Shown here: positions 26,898-35,526 of the stretch, one piece after another | Layout: each line of letters begins with the position of its first letter | Numbering within the stretch: position 1 is the first letter of the stretch | Program-made: the position numbers and the translations under genes | The notes under the pieces: generated by a model | Seen by the model: only the letters and a program-made list of their open reading frames with translations | What the model was told of the DNA's origin: nothing | Databases searched by the model: none | Assembly: GCA_029880265.1 (NCBI GenBank) | Contig: JAOUOT010000018.1 | Location: forward strand, 1 to 59,061 | Source: Spirochaetia bacterium | Lineage (GTDB): Bacteria; Spirochaetota; Leptospiria; Turneriellales; JAOUOS01 | Length of the DNA stretch: 59,061 bases | Direction of reading: 5' to 3'

Positions 26898-27380
26898 TCA
26901 AATTTTATATACCGCCGACATAGCAAGTATATTGTTTTCATTAATATAAAAATCAAGAATTGACCTGCCTTCATAAGCGATTCTTACAAGCCCCAAGCCG
27001 CTTTCTCCCTCTGCAAGTTTTTTCGTAGATACATGCTTGAGTTTATCTAAATAGGCCTCAAAATGATCTTGAAACCCCCGAATCCATTGTATTGTTTCGT
27101 CAAGCATTTTCATTTCTTTTCGATTTTCAGGCTTTATTTTGTTCTTAACTTCAATAATTATTTCTCTTGGCAGAATGTCTACACTGATAGTTATTTTATC
27201 TTTTTGCAGATTATCTGCCCCGTATTTTACGGCATTTTCAACCAGTTCGCTGGCGGTCATGACCATGGCATAGACCGTTTCTTGTTTAAAATTATTTTTG
27301 GTTAAAAAGCTATTTACCTGTTCTCTGACAATATCTATTTCTTCCCAAATTGGTTTTATTTTAATTTTTAACGAATTCAT
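26898..27380 (-). CDS. Anti-sigma-type ATP-binding protein (SpoIIAB/slr1658-like)
   Basis: This 160-residue GHKL-fold protein has N-box ASELVENAVKYGA (48-60) and G-box EGESGLGLVRIA. Such proteins act as serine kinases of STAS antagonists and bind a sigma factor or another effector. A helical insert with IQWIRGFQDHFEAYLDKL separates the boxes, as in slr1658-type proteins and unlike classical SpoIIAB. It overlaps the first STAS gene by 4 bp (ATGA) and is followed by the second. No sigma factor gene is beside it; the methyltransferase or its pathway may be the output. Confidence 0.83.
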   Translation of the reverse strand: MNSLKIKIKPIWEEIDIVREQVNSFLTKNNFKQETVYAMVMTASELVENAVKYGADNLQKDKITISVDILPREIIIEVKNKIKPENRKEMKMLDETIQWIRGFQDHFEAYLDKLKHVSTKKLAEGESGLGLVRIAYEGRSILDFYINENNILAMSAVYKI

Positions 27381-27751
27381 ATGCCTTTGATTTGAATACG
27401 TTTATCGTCTGTCTCAAATAATTTCAATTCGCCAAGTAAAATCTCCTGCCAGCGTTCTTCTTTATTATAATGCACATGAACAGAGCCTCTTTCAGCTTTT
27501 TTTATATTTTTGAGAATGCTGATGATAGGTATGATTGCCGAAGAGTTCATAAAAGTAAAATTTTGAAAATCAAATACTATTCTTCTGGTAGGGTTTTTAT
27601 TGTTTTTTACCACGTCTTCTAATATCGGGTCAATAAATTCAGACGGATTTTTTAACGTACACTTGCCTAGCCAGTTTATCTTAATGATATGATCCTGATA
27701 CTCTAAGTACAATTTCAGTTGTTCTTTTTCAAATATTTTATTTTTTGCCAT
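27377..27751 (-). CDS. STAS-like anti-anti-sigma-type protein (first)
   Basis: This 124-residue soluble protein has the candidate phospho-serines S70/S71 in QNFTFMNSSAIIPI and an LFETDDKRIQIKG tail shared with its paralogue two genes downstream. It is the promoter-proximal gene of the cluster; AGAAGG precedes the ATG. Two different STAS proteins flanking one kinase imply two phosphorylation targets, for example one feeding back on the kinase and one carrying the output. That division of labour is inferred. Confidence 0.78.
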   Translation of the reverse strand: MAKNKIFEKEQLKLYLEYQDHIIKINWLGKCTLKNPSEFIDPILEDVVKNNKNPTRRIVFDFQNFTFMNSSAIIPIISILKNIKKAERGSVHVHYNKEERWQEILLGELKLFETDDKRIQIKGI

Positions 27752-28067
27752 AGCCTTCTTTCTCTTTTTTTACTTTATAGTTTTTGAATTATATCGTCAA
27801 TTATTATTTCTTACGGGCCAATTACTTCCCCGAAAAAATGAGGCCTAAAATAATAAAAAAAACCGGTTGACACACTGTCTTTGCCCTTATAGTTTTCGAT
27901 ACAAATAGATTTTCATAGAAAATAGAAACGTCAGCAGCATTTAGATTATCTCAATCTGAATATCGTTGTTAAATTTGCCCATATTGGGCGAGCGCAAATG
28001 CCGCGGTTAAAATACTGATAAATACAAGCTTTTTGGCCGCCGGCTTATAAAAAATAAGGATTTTAAT
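27752..28067. other. Intergenic region and ect operon leader
   Basis: This gap of 316 bp between the divergent partner-switching and ect operons holds a plus-strand promoter (27867-27893). Small potential hairpins follow it: TTTTC-ATA-GAAAA near 27911, TTAGATT/AATCTGA at 27942-27958 and GCCCA-TAT-TGGGC at 27977-27989. The predicted ect leader is about 170 bases. AAGGA at 28056-28060 is the ribosome binding site assigned to ectA. I see no known riboswitch and no RNA gene. Confidence 0.5.
27867..27893 (+). promoter_or_regulatory. Candidate promoter of the ect operon
   Basis: TTGACA at 27867-27872 is followed by TATAGT at 27888-27893 (15-base spacer) or by TAGTTT at 27890-27895 (17-base spacer). 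It points toward ectA. No operator dyad of a known ectoine regulator was recognised near it. Confidence 0.5.
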
Positions 28068-28574
28068 ATCGTACTAAGAAAACCTGAAATATCAGACGGT
28101 TTGCTTTTATACAGGCTCGTATCTGAATGCCGGCCTCTAGATTTAAACTCAAAGTACGCGTACTTTTTAATCGCCTCTCATTTTTCAGAGACAAGCGTCA
28201 TCGCCTTTGACGGCGATATTCCCGCCGCCATGACATCGGCCTATATTAAACCTGAAGAAAAAGATACGCTTTTTATCTGGCAGATAGCCGTGTTGCAAAA
28301 ATACCGCGGGAAAAAACTTGCCCTTAAAATGTTAAACGAAATTTTATCGCGCCCAGCTCTTAGAAACATTCAATATATTGAAACAACCGTGACAGAGACA
28401 AACGCCGCCTCAGAAAAAGTTTTCTTGAATCTGGCCGAGAAATTAAAATGCCCTGTGGGCAAGACAGAATTTATAAACAGCAAAGATTTTACAGACGAAA
28501 AAGACAGTTCGTTTCATGAAACCGAATTTTTATACAAAATAGGGCCGTTGAACGGTTCTATTTTAATAGAATAA
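28068..28574 (+). CDS. ectA: L-2,4-diaminobutyrate acetyltransferase, apparent AUC start
   Basis: It acetylates the gamma-amino group of diaminobutyrate with acetyl-CoA, the second step of ectoine synthesis. This GNAT protein shows IWQIAVLQKYRGKKLALKML (acetyl-CoA loop), an ETTVTETNAASEKVF block and the N-terminal family signature IVLRKPEISDGLLLYRLVSE followed by CRPLDLNS. The signature extends upstream of the first usual start codon, a TTG at 28101 with no ribosome binding site. No ATG, GTG or TTG lies in frame between the stop at 28008-28010 and 28101. The codon ATC at 28068, seven bases after AAGGA, gives 168 residues, within the family range. I annotate that start; a sequence error (ATG read as ATC) is the alternative. 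Confidence 0.85.
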   Translation: MVLRKPEISDGLLLYRLVSECRPLDLNSKYAYFLIASHFSETSVIAFDGDIPAAMTSAYIKPEEKDTLFIWQIAVLQKYRGKKLALKMLNEILSRPALRNIQYIETTVTETNAASEKVFLNLAEKLKCPVGKTEFINSKDFTDEKDSSFHETEFLYKIGPLNGSILIE

Positions 28575-28601
28575 AAAATATAACAACCAATAGGAGAAAC
28601 T

Positions 28602-29894
28602 ATGAGAATAATAGAAAAATTAGAGTCAGATGTAAGAAGCTACGTGAGATCTTTTCCCGCAGTTTTTGACACCGCCCAAGGCGCTCTTTTGTTCGATAAG
28701 AACGAAAAAAAGTATATCGATTTTTTTGCGGGAGCCGGTACGCTAAACTACGGGCATAACAATCCGCGCATAAACGAGGCCATCATAAAGTATCTCGAAA
28801 GAAACGGAGTGGTACACGGTCTTGACAAAGCGACAGTGGCTAAAATTGATTTTCTGCAGAAATTTCAAGATACAATATTAAAGCCGAGAAATTTAGAATA
28901 CAAAGTACAGTTTACCGGGCCAACCGGAACAAACTCGGTAGAAACGGCCTTGAAACTCGCGAGACTCATTAAAAAAAGATCAAATATTATTTCTTTTACA
29001 AACGGATACCACGGGCTTACCATGGGAGCGTTGTCTACAACCGGCAATAATTTTTACCGCGACGAAGCTTACGGCGTAAGGTTGAATACCGACTTTATGC
29101 CCTACGACAAATACTTCGGAGACGACGTAAATACCATTGATTATTTTCGCAAGTTTCTCGAAGACAATAGCAGCGGAGTTGACCTTCCGGCGGCGGTGAT
29201 TATAGAGACGATACAGGGCGAGGGAGGCATTAACGTGGCGTCTGTCGAGTGGCTCAAAGAGCTGGAGTCTCTTTGCCGCGAGTTTGATATTCTTTTGATT
29301 GTAGACGACATACAGGTAGGCAACGGCAGAGCGGGAACTTTTTTCAGTTTTGAAAGAGCGGGCATAACGCCCGATCTTGTAACGCTTTCAAAATCTATAG
29401 GCGGCGGTCTGCCCATGGCTCTTCTTTTAATGCGTCCCGAACTCGATCAATGGCAGCCCGGCGAGCATACCGGCACCTTCAGAGGTAACAATCTGGCGTT
29501 TATCGCGGCCGCCGAAGGTCTAAGCTACTGGGAAAACGAAGACTTGTCCCAGGCCGTTTTCTATAAAGGCGACATCATAAAAGAAGAGCTTGAAAAAATT
29601 CGCGATAAATACAAAGATATTGAAATTGAAGTTCGCGGCTTAGGCATGGTATGGGGCCTTGATATGAAAAACGGAGGCATCGCTTCAGAAATAAGCAAAA
29701 TGGCCTTTGAAAACGGCCTTATCATTGAAACAGCCGGATCAAACGGCGAAGTCGTCAAGTTTCTGCCGCCTTTAATTATAGAAGAAGACCTGCTTCGCGA
29801 GGGCCTGAAAATTATCGATATGGTTATCGCCTCTTATATGAAAAACAGAAAAGAACTTATCACAGGCGGAGCTTTTGACAGGATAGAAAAATGA
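28602..29894 (+). CDS. ectB: Diaminobutyrate-2-oxoglutarate transaminase
   Basis: This PLP enzyme makes L-2,4-diaminobutyrate from aspartate semialdehyde and glutamate, the first ectoine step. The 430 residues are typical in length. Class III aminotransferase features: GPTGTNSVETALKLAR (106-121), the PLP aspartate in LLIVDDIQVGNGRAG (231-245) and the Schiff-base lysine K264 in TLSKSIGGGLPMAL. AGGAGA lies at 28592-28597 before the ATG. It is 27 bp after ectA and overlaps ectC by 4 bp. No aspartokinase of the ectoine type is attached to the operon. Confidence 0.97.
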   Translation: MRIIEKLESDVRSYVRSFPAVFDTAQGALLFDKNEKKYIDFFAGAGTLNYGHNNPRINEAIIKYLERNGVVHGLDKATVAKIDFLQKFQDTILKPRNLEYKVQFTGPTGTNSVETALKLARLIKKRSNIISFTNGYHGLTMGALSTTGNNFYRDEAYGVRLNTDFMPYDKYFGDDVNTIDYFRKFLEDNSSGVDLPAAVIIETIQGEGGINVASVEWLKELESLCREFDILLIVDDIQVGNGRAGTFFSFERAGITPDLVTLSKSIGGGLPMALLLMRPELDQWQPGEHTGTFRGNNLAFIAAAEGLSYWENEDLSQAVFYKGDIIKEELEKIRDKYKDIEIEVRGLGMVWGLDMKNGGIASEISKMAFENGLIIETAGSNGEVVKFLPPLIIEEDLLREGLKIIDMVIASYMKNRKELITGGAFDRIEK

Positions 29895-30325
29895 TTGTTC
29901 GAAAACTTGAAGACATCATAAACACCGAAAGAGACATTAAAGCCGAAAACGGAAACTGGGTAAGCCGCCGCCTTTTGCTTAAAAAATGCGGCATGGGCTT
30001 TTCTTTTCACGATACTGTCATTTTTGCCGGCACAGAAACCTTAATCTGGTATAAAAACCATCTTGAAGCCGTTTATTGCGTAGGCGGCAGAGGCGAGGTT
30101 GAAGTTATTGATACGGGCGAAAAATTTGAAATTAAAGACGGCACGATGTATGCGTTAAACGAAAACGAAAAGCATTACCTAAGGGCCTTTGAAGATATGA
30201 GAATGATCTGCGTTTTTAACCCTGCGCTTACCGGCAATGAGGTTCACGACGAAGAGGGCGTTTATCCTTTGGCGGCAGAAGAAGCAGAAGAACACAAAGC
30301 GGCAAAAGAAGAAAACTCTTTATGA
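29891..30325 (+). CDS. ectC: L-ectoine synthase
   Basis: This iron-dependent cupin cyclises N-gamma-acetyl-diaminobutyrate to ectoine. The 144-residue protein contains the family core WVSRRLLLKKCGMGFSFHDT and KNHLEAVYCVGGRGEVE. By alignment with characterised EctC, the metal ligands correspond to E59, Y87 (DGTMYALN) and H95 (NEKHYLRA), all present. It overlaps ectB by 4 bp and the symporter gene by 4 bp (ATGA at both junctions), so translation of the operon is tightly coupled. No ectD hydroxylase follows, so the product is ectoine, not hydroxyectoine. Confidence 0.97.
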   Translation: MIVRKLEDIINTERDIKAENGNWVSRRLLLKKCGMGFSFHDTVIFAGTETLIWYKNHLEAVYCVGGRGEVEVIDTGEKFEIKDGTMYALNENEKHYLRAFEDMRMICVFNPALTGNEVHDEEGVYPLAAEEAEEHKAAKEENSL

Positions 30326-31752
30326 TATTAACCAGCTTTCTTTTTTTTCTGTTTCTTTTTTTGGCCATCGGCATTTTATCTGTTTTTAAAAGAAAAAATA
30401 CAACCGAAGATTATCTAATCGCGGGCAAATCGGTATCGCCTCTTTTAGTGGGGCTTTCGGCTGTAGCTACTAATAACAGCGGATTTATGTTCATAGGCAT
30501 GATTGGCGTAACCTATATGTCGGGCCTATCTTCTATCTGGCTGATGATAGGATGGATTGCAGGAGATTTACTGGCTTCGTTTTTAGCAGTAGATAAAATT
30601 CAAAAGGTAAGCAGAAATTCAAAAATTCACTCTTTCGGCGGTCTTCTCTCGCACTGGAACAATACCGACTTTAAAAAACTGCGACTGGTCGCCGGAATAC
30701 TGACGGTATTTTTCTTAACGGTTTACGCTGCGGCCCAGTTAAAAGCCGGCAGCAAGGCCGCCGAGGCCCTCTTGGGCTGGCAAAGCGAAACGGGCGTCAT
30801 CATCAGCGCTTTAATAGTTCTTGTCTATAGCGCCGTAGGCGGCATTCGAGCCTCAATCTGGACAGACGTCGCCCAGTCGGTTGTCATGATAATAGGGATG
30901 TCTCTTTTATTCGCCTTCGGCGTTGAATATGCCGGAGGGGTTAACGCCTTGCTATCAAAATTATCGCAGGTTAAGCCCGCTTACTTAAACTTCTTTCCCG
31001 AAAAGAATTTTTTAGAAATTTTTCTTTTTATAGCCGGATGGATTTTCGGCGGCTTCGCTGTCATTGGCCAGCCGCATATTGTCATTCGTTTTATGAGTCT
31101 TGATAAATTTGAAAACATAAACCGCATGCGCCTTTATTATTATATCTGGTTTGCTTTGTTTTACGGTCTTACCATTATTGTAGGCTTAATAAGCCGCGTT
31201 GTGATTTCTGATGTCGCCGGTTTTGACGCTGAAATGGCCCTGCCCAACATGGCGCTTGCTTTGTTCCCTGAAATATTGACAGGCATTATTTTAGCGGCGC
31301 TTTTCGCGGCGACCATGTCGACCGCCGATTCTTTGATTTTAGCGTGTTCGGCTTCGGTCACGCGCGATATTTTTCAAAAATCGCGTCATACTCTGTTTAT
31401 TACAAAATTTTCAACTTTCATGGTTTTACTGACAGCTGTTTTTATCGCGCTTACCGACAATAAAACGGTATTTGCTCTTGTCTTAGACGCATGGGGCATG
31501 CTGGCGTCTGCTTTTGCGCCCCTGATTGTTCTCTATTCTTTAAAAAAAGAAGTTTCAGAAAATGCCGCCCTTTCAATGCTTTTAACCGGCCTTTTTGGTT
31601 TTATTCTCTTTAACAAAGCCGGTTTCGGAAGCCTTATTTATTCTGCCGCCCCCGGCATAATTTCAGGATTTCTGGTATTTTACGCGATAGAGGCTTATAA
31701 GAAATACCGAATTAAAAGTATTTCTCAAACCGCAGAAGAATTTGATTCTTAA
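30322..31752 (+). CDS. Sodium/solute symporter (SSS family) of the ectoine operon
   Basis: This 476-residue protein has about 13 membrane helices and SSS/PutP hallmarks: the N-terminal segment EDYLIAGKSVSPLLVGLSAV followed by a GFMFIGMIG stretch, and a helix-8 region ATMSTADSLILACSASVTRD with the conserved Ser/Thr of the second sodium site. Its start overlaps ectC by 4 bp, so it is made with the ectoine enzymes. Uptake of ectoine or another compatible solute, or recovery of leaked ectoine, is the natural inference; proline transport cannot be excluded from sequence. Confidence 0.9.
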   Translation: MILTSFLFFLFLFLAIGILSVFKRKNTTEDYLIAGKSVSPLLVGLSAVATNNSGFMFIGMIGVTYMSGLSSIWLMIGWIAGDLLASFLAVDKIQKVSRNSKIHSFGGLLSHWNNTDFKKLRLVAGILTVFFLTVYAAAQLKAGSKAAEALLGWQSETGVIISALIVLVYSAVGGIRASIWTDVAQSVVMIIGMSLLFAFGVEYAGGVNALLSKLSQVKPAYLNFFPEKNFLEIFLFIAGWIFGGFAVIGQPHIVIRFMSLDKFENINRMRLYYYIWFALFYGLTIIVGLISRVVISDVAGFDAEMALPNMALALFPEILTGIILAALFAATMSTADSLILACSASVTRDIFQKSRHTLFITKFSTFMVLLTAVFIALTDNKTVFALVLDAWGMLASAFAPLIVLYSLKKEVSENAALSMLLTGLFGFILFNKAGFGSLIYSAAPGIISGFLVFYAIEAYKKYRIKSISQTAEEFDS

Positions 31753-31790
31753 ACCATGAACCTCTTAGTTTGACGATAAAATAATAAAAA

Positions 31791-33161
31791 TTAAGCGCAT
31801 AGCACGCGGTTGCGTCCCTCATTTTTTGCCTTGTACATCGCCTTATCGGCCAGTTCTAAAAGTTTTTCTTTTGAAATAACTTTAGCCGGCGTAAGCGTAG
31901 CGATACCTATGCTTATTGAGACATATTTTTCGACCGATGATTTCTCGTGAGGAATTTTCAATTGAAGTACCGCTTCTCGAACATCTTCCATTATTTGAAA
32001 GGCTCCCTTTGAATCGGTATACGGCAAAAGCGCGATAAATTCTTCGCCGCCAAATCTTGCGGCAATGTCATCGGGTCTCTTTATATTCTTTTTTACCATA
32101 TCAGCGATTTTCTTTAGACAAATATCGCCTTTTTGATGACCATATATATCGTTGTACAATTTAAAAAAATCAACGTCTAAAAAAGCCAGCGAAAGAGGCT
32201 CTTTATTGCGCATACAGCTTTTATATATTCTATCATATGTTTCAGAAAATATTCTGCGGTTATAAAGCCCTGTCAAGCTGTCAATAGTCGACATTTCTTT
32301 AAGCTTTTCTTCGCCTTCTTTTCTCAGCGTAATATCGTGAAATATATTCACGTAATGCGTTATTTGTTTAGATTCGTCTTTTATCGAAAAGATTGAAGAT
32401 TCTACGGTATAAAGCGATCCGTCTGGTTTTTTGTTTATAAATTCTCCCCGCCAGCTGCCGGCGCTTACTAAAGAGTCCCACATTTTAGCGTAATACTGAC
32501 TATCATGCTTGCCAGATTTCAGTACACTAACCTTGCGCCCAACAGCTTCAAGAGGAGTGTATCCGGTAATTTCGGTAAAAGCTGGGTTTACGAAAGTAAT
32601 TTTCGCATTTTGTTCTGTGATTAAGACCGCTTCTTTGGTATTTTCAATAATAGACGCGCTTAATCTTAACTTTTGCTCAATATGCAGTCTTTCTTCAATT
32701 TCTCTCTGAAGATTTAAATTCAGCTTTTTTTCGTCATAGGCCTTTTGCCTGAGAATTCTTTCTTTTTCAAAATATTCTGTTTCATCTGTAATATTTAAAA
32801 AGACAAATGAATTCTGCTTTTCGTCTTTTAAAGGAAATATGCGAATATTGTGAATAATCTCATTTACACTTTCTGTACGAAGATTTTTTTTGAAAAGCGG
32901 CAGCAATTGCAGATTAATAGTATGCGAGATAAACGCCGATTGCTTTAATTTTAACGCGTTTTCAACCGCCTGTTCAAGGCGGCTGTTTTTCGCTCTGGGC
33001 ATCAAATCAAAAAAATTCTTATTTAAAACTTCAGCTGAGGTTAATCCCGACGCGCTTTCCATCCATTTGTTCCAGAATACCGTCTCGTTATTCGAATTTA
33101 ATATAACAATGCCCGCTTTTATGCAATCTGTAATTTGATTAATTAACAGGTCTTTCAGCAT
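31791..33161 (-). CDS. Diguanylate cyclase with two PAS domains
   Basis: This soluble 456-residue protein has a first PAS-like domain (about 5-130), a coiled coil (130-165), a second PAS domain with PAC (about 165-285) and a GGDEF domain. The active site GGEEF is at 371-375 and the inhibitory RxxD (RPDD, 362-365) is in the correct place. No EAL domain is attached. It begins 4 bp after the cheC-like gene, so it is the output of a cheY-cheC-GGDEF operon. The PAS domains could bind a redox or small-molecule ligand; the ligand is not evident. Confidence 0.93.
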   Translation of the reverse strand: MLKDLLINQITDCIKAGIVILNSNNETVFWNKWMESASGLTSAEVLNKNFFDLMPRAKNSRLEQAVENALKLKQSAFISHTINLQLLPLFKKNLRTESVNEIIHNIRIFPLKDEKQNSFVFLNITDETEYFEKERILRQKAYDEKKLNLNLQREIEERLHIEQKLRLSASIIENTKEAVLITEQNAKITFVNPAFTEITGYTPLEAVGRKVSVLKSGKHDSQYYAKMWDSLVSAGSWRGEFINKKPDGSLYTVESSIFSIKDESKQITHYVNIFHDITLRKEGEEKLKEMSTIDSLTGLYNRRIFSETYDRIYKSCMRNKEPLSLAFLDVDFFKLYNDIYGHQKGDICLKKIADMVKKNIKRPDDIAARFGGEEFIALLPYTDSKGAFQIMEDVREAVLQLKIPHEKSSVEKYVSISIGIATLTPAKVISKEKLLELADKAMYKAKNEGRNRVLCA

Positions 33162-33165
33162 AAAT

Positions 33166-33774
33166 CTAGGTCAGATTTTTTAGCAACCGGTTTAAGAATA
33201 CTTCTATAGAATCTAAGTCTAACACAAGAATAACATACCCTTGTATTTCTTTTGTCTTAATATTAAAATCAATAAAAATAATTAAAATTTCCTGTTCTAC
33301 AGTCTCTTTTTCGCCCATTTTAAATATATTCTTTGCTTTACAGGCGACAAATTCGGGTATTGTTCCCGATATTTCATCGTGTAAAATATTTGCAAGACTA
33401 GCCATGCATGAATTAAGTATTATATTGCCGATTTCTGCCACAGCCTCATGCTCTAAACTAGACATCTCTTCAATATTGATATGCTGGCCAAGAAACAGCT
33501 TTACCAGCTCAAGGCTGTCTGTTTCGGCAAAAAGCAGCATCGCTTCGGTATCAAGATATGTTCCTTTGAATTTTTGCGACACATATGATAATTCTTTTTC
33601 TGGGCCAAGTTTAAGTTCGCCAAGGGCGTCTTTTTCTTTTGCAAATTTCACCCTGGGCACAGATAAAAATATTTCTTCTTTAATCATTTGATTTAGAGAA
33701 GCGGCAGCCTTTCCTATGCTTATGTTAATGGCTTCTTTAAGAGCGTCTTCTTGAATTTCGCTTAGTTTAAACAT
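33166..33774 (-). CDS. CheC-type CheY-P phosphatase
   Basis: The 202 residues contain the duplicated CheC active-site motif ExxN: E14-N17 in ALKEAINISIGKAAASLNQM and E114-N117 in HEAVAEIGNIILN. CheC proteins hydrolyse phospho-CheY and help adaptation. It overlaps the response regulator gene by 13 bp and lies 4 bp before the PAS-GGDEF gene. No CheD, CheA or receptor gene is in the window, so it may serve this local CheY rather than a flagellar array. Confidence 0.88.
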   Translation of the reverse strand: MFKLSEIQEDALKEAINISIGKAAASLNQMIKEEIFLSVPRVKFAKEKDALGELKLGPEKELSYVSQKFKGTYLDTEAMLLFAETDSLELVKLFLGQHINIEEMSSLEHEAVAEIGNIILNSCMASLANILHDEISGTIPEFVACKAKNIFKMGEKETVEQEILIIFIDFNIKTKEIQGYVILVLDLDSIEVFLNRLLKNLT

Positions 33775-34130
33775 ATTTCTATAATCTTTTCAATCGTCTC
33801 GTCGGTAACGGGTTTTTCTAAGAATGAAACCCCCCGCGATTTTACTTTTTCTTTAAAAGAATCTTGTATATTTGCGGTAAGAATGGCCACTTTAATTTCA
33901 GGATATTTTTCTTGTACAATTTCTAATAGCTCAAATCCGTTAATGCCAGGCATGTTATAATCAATGGATATTAAATCAACATCATTGGTTTCTAATTTTT
34001 TTTGCGCCTCGTCTGCGTTTGAAGCCTCAATGATAACCCAGTCTTTTCTAAAATTAAGCAAAGAAGCTTTTATTAAAACGCGGGTTACCGCGCTGTCGTC
34101 GACAATTAGAATTCTTTTGGGTTCTATCAT
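33762..34130 (-). CDS. CheY-like single-domain response regulator
   Basis: This 122-residue receiver domain has the acidic pair D11-D12 (ILIVDDS), phospho-acceptor D57 (LISIDYNMPG), the Thr switch in ILTANI and the lysine of FLEKPV. No output domain is attached. A weak AGG lies before the ATG. It is the first gene of the operon with the CheC-type phosphatase and PAS-GGDEF gene. The kinase that phosphorylates it is not encoded here. Confidence 0.92.
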   Translation of the reverse strand: MIEPKRILIVDDSAVTRVLIKASLLNFRKDWVIIEASNADEAQKKLETNDVDLISIDYNMPGINGFELLEIVQEKYPEIKVAILTANIQDSFKEKVKSRGVSFLEKPVTDETIEKIIEICLN

Positions 34131-34326
34131 ATATTTACCTGTTAAACGTCTGTCGCAAATAAAAACAATTTTTTAATTCTTGGCTATTTCTTTTGAAAAA
34201 GACAAATTTAACTAAAAAAGGATATAAATTACAAAACAAATATTATGTAAAGTAATATAAAATAAAAATATGCTTCAACACATTTGGCCATAATTACAAT
34301 TTACCGATATTATACCGTATTTATAA

Positions 34327-35484
34327 TTACGTCGTATAATACGCGTTAATGCGCACGTATTCTTCGGTTAAATCGCAGCCGTAAACTCTGCTTTTGCCGT
34401 CTTTTAGATTTAAATTTATTTTTAAATAAATTTCTCTGTTTTCTTTTATATACCTTGATAATTCACTTAGCTCGTCGTTACCGTATTTTTTAGAGTTCCA
34501 GAAAATTTCGATTTTTTCTTCTTCTACTTCGACATCGGGAGTTTTTCCTATGGCCATAAAAATTCTGCCCCAGTTGGGGTCACCCTGATAAATGGCTGTT
34601 TTTACAAGGGGTGAGTTAATGACGCTTTTTCCTATTTTTTTCGCCTGCGCGTCATCTGCGGCTCCTTCAACGTCTACAACAAAAAGTTTCGTCGCGCCTT
34701 CGGCGTCAAAAGCTATCATCTTGGCAAGTTCAACCGCAGATTCTGTAAGCGCATTTTGAAAAAGCGTTTCGTCAACTTCGCCGCATATTCCGTTTGCCAT
34801 AATCAGGGCGGTATCAGATGTTGACATATCGCTGTCAATTGAAAGGCTGTTAAATGAAACGTCTACGGCTTTATTCAGCATTTTTTGCAGGGTATTCGAA
34901 TCAATTTCGGCGTCGGTGAAAAAATAAGCCAGCATAGTCGCCATATTTGGCTCTATCATGCCCGCGCCTTTAGCGACGCCTACCAGAGATACATTTCCGA
35001 TTTTTTTTGAAATATATTTAGGAAAAGTATCGGTCGTCATAATCGCTTTTGTAAAAGAAGCAAAATCTGGCCGATGACTTAGGTTTTGTTTCAAATTTTT
35101 TATCTTATCTTTTAATTTATCAACGGGAAGAGGTCTTCCTATAACTCCCGTAGACGAAGGGAACACCAGGCTGGCGTCAATGTCAAGTTCGTCAGAAACG
35201 GCGCGGCATATTGCTTCTGCGTCTTGCTTTCCTCTTTCGCCGGTTGCGACATTGGCGTTTTTTGAATTCACTACGACAGCCTGTATTTTGCCGTTTTTAA
35301 TTCTTTCTCTGCCTAAGACGACAGCGGCGCCGCAAATTTTATTTTGAGTAAATACCGCCCCTACAGAGGCTTCTTTTTCAGAAACGATAATTCCTAAATC
35401 TAAGGTATCGTCTTTAATGCCGCAACTTACGGCATAGCTTTTATAGCCCACTGGAAGCCATTCTATATTTTCTTTAGATATCAT
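34327..35484 (-). CDS. argJ: Bifunctional ornithine acetyltransferase / N-acetylglutamate synthase
   Basis: ArgJ recycles the acetyl group from N-acetylornithine to glutamate in arginine synthesis. This Ntn-type enzyme cuts itself before a threonine: T183 in KGAGMIEPNMATML. The oxyanion region SSTGVIGRPLP (110-120) and C-terminal GDPNWGRIF block are present. The 385 residues are typical. It is monocistronic or cotranscribed with panD, which ends 42 bp upstream. Whether it does both reactions or only the ornithine one cannot be told from the sequence. Confidence 0.96.
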   Translation of the reverse strand: MISKENIEWLPVGYKSYAVSCGIKDDTLDLGIIVSEKEASVGAVFTQNKICGAAVVLGRERIKNGKIQAVVVNSKNANVATGERGKQDAEAICRAVSDELDIDASLVFPSSTGVIGRPLPVDKLKDKIKNLKQNLSHRPDFASFTKAIMTTDTFPKYISKKIGNVSLVGVAKGAGMIEPNMATMLAYFFTDAEIDSNTLQKMLNKAVDVSFNSLSIDSDMSTSDTALIMANGICGEVDETLFQNALTESAVELAKMIAFDAEGATKLFVVDVEGAADDAQAKKIGKSVINSPLVKTAIYQGDPNWGRIFMAIGKTPDVEVEEEKIEIFWNSKKYGNDELSELSRYIKENREIYLKINLNLKDGKSRVYGCDLTEEYVRINAYYTT

Positions 35485-35526
35485 GATAAGAATATCTTAA
35501 TACGCTTTTTCTTGAATTTCAATCTT

